From: an uncultured beta proteobacterium
GTDB taxonomy: Bacteria > Pseudomonadota > Gammaproteobacteria > Burkholderiales > Burkholderiaceae_C
DNA length: 53,228 nt
NCBI GenBank assembly: GCA_903830985.1
Contig: CAIKVZ010000020.1
Location: 1-53,228, forward strand
Direction of reading: 5' to 3'
The notes under the pieces are model-generated. The model worked only from the letters and a program-made list of their open reading frames with translations. It made no database searches and had not been told where the DNA came from. The translations under genes and the position numbers were made by a program. Numbering within the stretch: position 1 is the stretch's first letter; each line of letters opens with the position of its first letter. Below, piece by piece: positions 52,116 to 53,228 of the stretch.

Positions 52116-52157
52116 AGACTAGGGCGAATAGCCGTCGCCATCTGTACGCCAGCGCAC
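52116..52157 (-). promoter_or_regulatory. Predicted CRP/FNR-type operator and -10 box for the Mla-type operon
   Basis: Minus-strand GTGCGCTGGCGTACAGAT begins at 52157 (core 52144-52157). TAGTCT (52116-52121) is exactly 29.5 nt from the centre. Transcription would start at about 52109, nearly on the ATG at 52105. Confidence 0.65.
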
Positions 52158-52168
52158 GCTGCCAATAG

Positions 52169-52210
52169 GTGCGCTGGCCAACAGACGGGAGGCGCGCGCG
52201 CTCCTAAAGT
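52169..52210 (+). promoter_or_regulatory. Predicted CRP/FNR-type operator and -10 box for csbD
   Basis: GTGCGCTGGCCAACAGAC begins at 52169 (core 52169-52182). TAAAGT (52205-52210) is exactly 29.5 nt from the centre. Leader to ATG 52280 is about 63 nt. The operator is 25 nt centre-to-centre from the divergent Mla operator. Confidence 0.7.
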
Positions 52211-52279
52211 CAGGGCAGCAGAAAGCAGTCGCCGCGGCCCTCGTCGCGGCCTGACTCTGATTCACTCCAGGGAACGACC

Positions 52280-52483
52280 ATGAACCGCGATCGCATTGAA
52301 GGCAGTTGTTTGCAGATGGCTGGCCATGTCAGGACGCTATGGGCTCAGCTCTTGCATGACCATCTGGGCGAGATGGCCGGGCGGCGCGATCGCCTGGCAG
52401 GCAAGCTGCAGGTGCGCCGCGGCATTTGCGCCGACGAGGCGAAGAAGCAGCCACTCAACTGGTACAAGGGTGCGCAGGGCTGA
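52280..52483 (+). CDS. csbD: CsbD family stress protein
   Basis: The product is 67 residues, from ATG 52280 with CAGGGAACG upstream. It has the CsbD pattern of two short related segments: MNRDRIEGSCLQMAGHVRTL, then LGEMAGRRDRLAGKLQVRRG and EAKKQPLNWYK. CsbD proteins accumulate under general stress in many bacteria; their activity is unknown. It is a single gene divergent from the Mla-type operon, with its own regulon-type promoter at 52169-52210. Confidence 0.88.
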   Translation: MNRDRIEGSCLQMAGHVRTLWAQLLHDHLGEMAGRRDRLAGKLQVRRGICADEAKKQPLNWYKGAQG

Positions 52484-52568
52484 AGTGCTGTAGCGCAATC
52501 CCCGCTACGGCGCGGTACAGCACACGGATTCCGAACAAGCTCAGGCATTGCGCTCAGGCACTCCAGGC

Positions 52569-52833
52569 AGGTCGTGCCGCCAGGGCACTCCGCTTCGTTC
52601 ATGTCCCCCGCCGCCGTCCTGACGGCCTGCGGCTCTTCCTTAACTTCACTGCGCAGAGCGCCCCACCGTCCCGCCCGCCAACCTTGTGGGTGCGCACAGG
52701 TCCGGAACCCGCAGCGATGGCACCCTGGTTGCGCACCAACCGGCGTGGCGTCACGCGGGTGTTGGGTGGTCGTCGCAGCGAGGTAAAGGAGGAGGGGCAG
52801 GCGAAGCCAGGCCCGGGGGACACGAGCGGAGGC
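52569..52833 (+). repeat. Long direct repeat, copy 1
   Basis: It begins AGGTCGTGCCGCCAGGGCAC and ends CACGAGCGGAGGC. It matches 52942-53226 over most of its length, including the blocks around GTCCTGACGGCCTGCGGCTC and GGCGTCACGCGGGTGTTGGG. The offset rises from 373 to 393 bases because of differences in a short central part. Confidence 0.85.
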
Positions 52834-52941
52834 GACCTCCCGACGACCGCGTTCCAACCGACCCCTGAACGCTGCAACGTCAAAGACTGAAAGCCACACG
52901 CCGGAGCTACTGGGGATTGCCTGCGCGCAGGCTGTGCAGGT

Positions 52942-53226
52942 AGGTCGTGCCGCCGGGGCACTCCGCTTCGTTCATGTCCCCCGCCGCCGTCCTGACGGCC
53001 TGCGGCTCCTCCTTTACTTCACTGCGCAGAGCGCCCCACCGTCCCGCCCGCCAGCGGTGTTGGTGCACACAGCTCAGGCACCCGCATTGGTGGCAACTCG
53101 CGAGCGGTGTTGGTGCACCTGGCCGAGTTCCACAGGCGTGGCGTCACGCGGGTGTTGGGTGGTCGTTGCAGCGAGGTAAAGGAGGAGGGCCAGGCAAAGC
53201 CGGGCCCGGGGGACACGAGCGCAGGC
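52942..53226 (+). repeat. Long direct repeat, copy 2
   Basis: This is the second copy of the repeat at 52569-52833, about 20 bases longer in a variable middle part near 53056-53125. Its right part runs almost to the window edge, so further copies may follow outside the window. Confidence 0.85.
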
Positions 53227-53228
53227 AA

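Larger units (their letters stand above)
52484..53228. other. Apparently non-coding terminal region with a long direct repeat
   Basis: No supported gene occurs between the csbD stop and the end of the window. Long open frames on both strands arise because the repeat is GC-rich; they show no ribosome sites or family features. The main content is the pair of related copies at 52569-52833 and 52942-53226. Confidence 0.5.

Noticed and set aside
52345-52899. 184-residue minus-strand frame over csbD and the repeat
   Set aside because: It is opposite a clear CsbD gene and within repeated DNA; composition is typical of a spurious high-GC frame.

Overview
The window is about 53 kb of high-GC, tightly packed bacterial DNA. 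Protein families, codon use and operon style point to a betaproteobacterium of the order Burkholderiales, probably Comamonadaceae-like. This is an inference: the window has no rRNA, tRNA or other taxonomic marker. I saw no phage, insertion sequence or CRISPR array.

Layout. 1-3226: a leftward operon of a small lipoprotein, an internally shortened fumarase-like protein, polyphosphate kinase 2 and a sorbosone-dehydrogenase-like lipoprotein. 3468-5605: ergothioneine genes egtD-egtB. 5608-10295: small stress and envelope genes (two small membrane proteins, a GH16 lipoprotein, a glycine-rich membrane protein, PRC-barrel, NAD(P)H-FMN reductase, VIT1-type transporter, CbpM-like protein). 10301-12990: catalase, SOUL haem-binding protein and an unknown protein. 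13681-15933: STAS-like protein, AI-2E-family permease and a CRP/FNR-family regulator. 16227-22733: two OmpA paralogues around an Ig-repeat/ice-binding-domain lipoprotein, then a DUF4398 lipoprotein and a DUF4398-OmpA lipoprotein. 22850-31717: a 2873-residue cyclic beta-glucan synthase. 31863-35970: BON lipoprotein, two collagen-like lipoproteins, a periplasmic protein and an AsmA-family protein. 36099-44290: HD-GYP protein, uracil-DNA-glycosylase-like protein, AhpD-like protein with a divergent AraC regulator, a GGDEF-EAL protein and a periplasmic metallo-beta-lactamase-fold enzyme. 44783-48661: a photolyase cluster. 48849-52483: an Mla-type lipid transport operon and csbD. 52484-53228: non-coding sequence with a long direct repeat.

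The main result is a repeated promoter architecture. Sixteen palindromes resembling TGTGC-N6-GCACA (related to, but different from, the CRP site TGTGA-N6-TCACA) lie upstream of otherwise unrelated genes. At 16 of 17 deduced promoters the palindrome centre is exactly 29.5 nt from a TANNNT-like -10 box; at the other it is 30.5 nt. If the first -10 base is -12, the centre is at -41.5, the classical class II CRP/FNR activator position. The targets are mostly envelope or stress genes: CsbD, PRC-barrel, OmpA, collagen-like lipoproteins, the ice-binding-like protein, Mla transport, the PPK2 operon, the catalase operon, AsmA, the AI-2E permease and several small proteins. A CRP/FNR-family regulator sits at 15241-15933, in the middle of them. 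I propose a local envelope/general-stress regulon driven by this regulator or a paralogue. Coordinates come from counting the given sequence by hand; all function calls are by motif recognition, without database searches.
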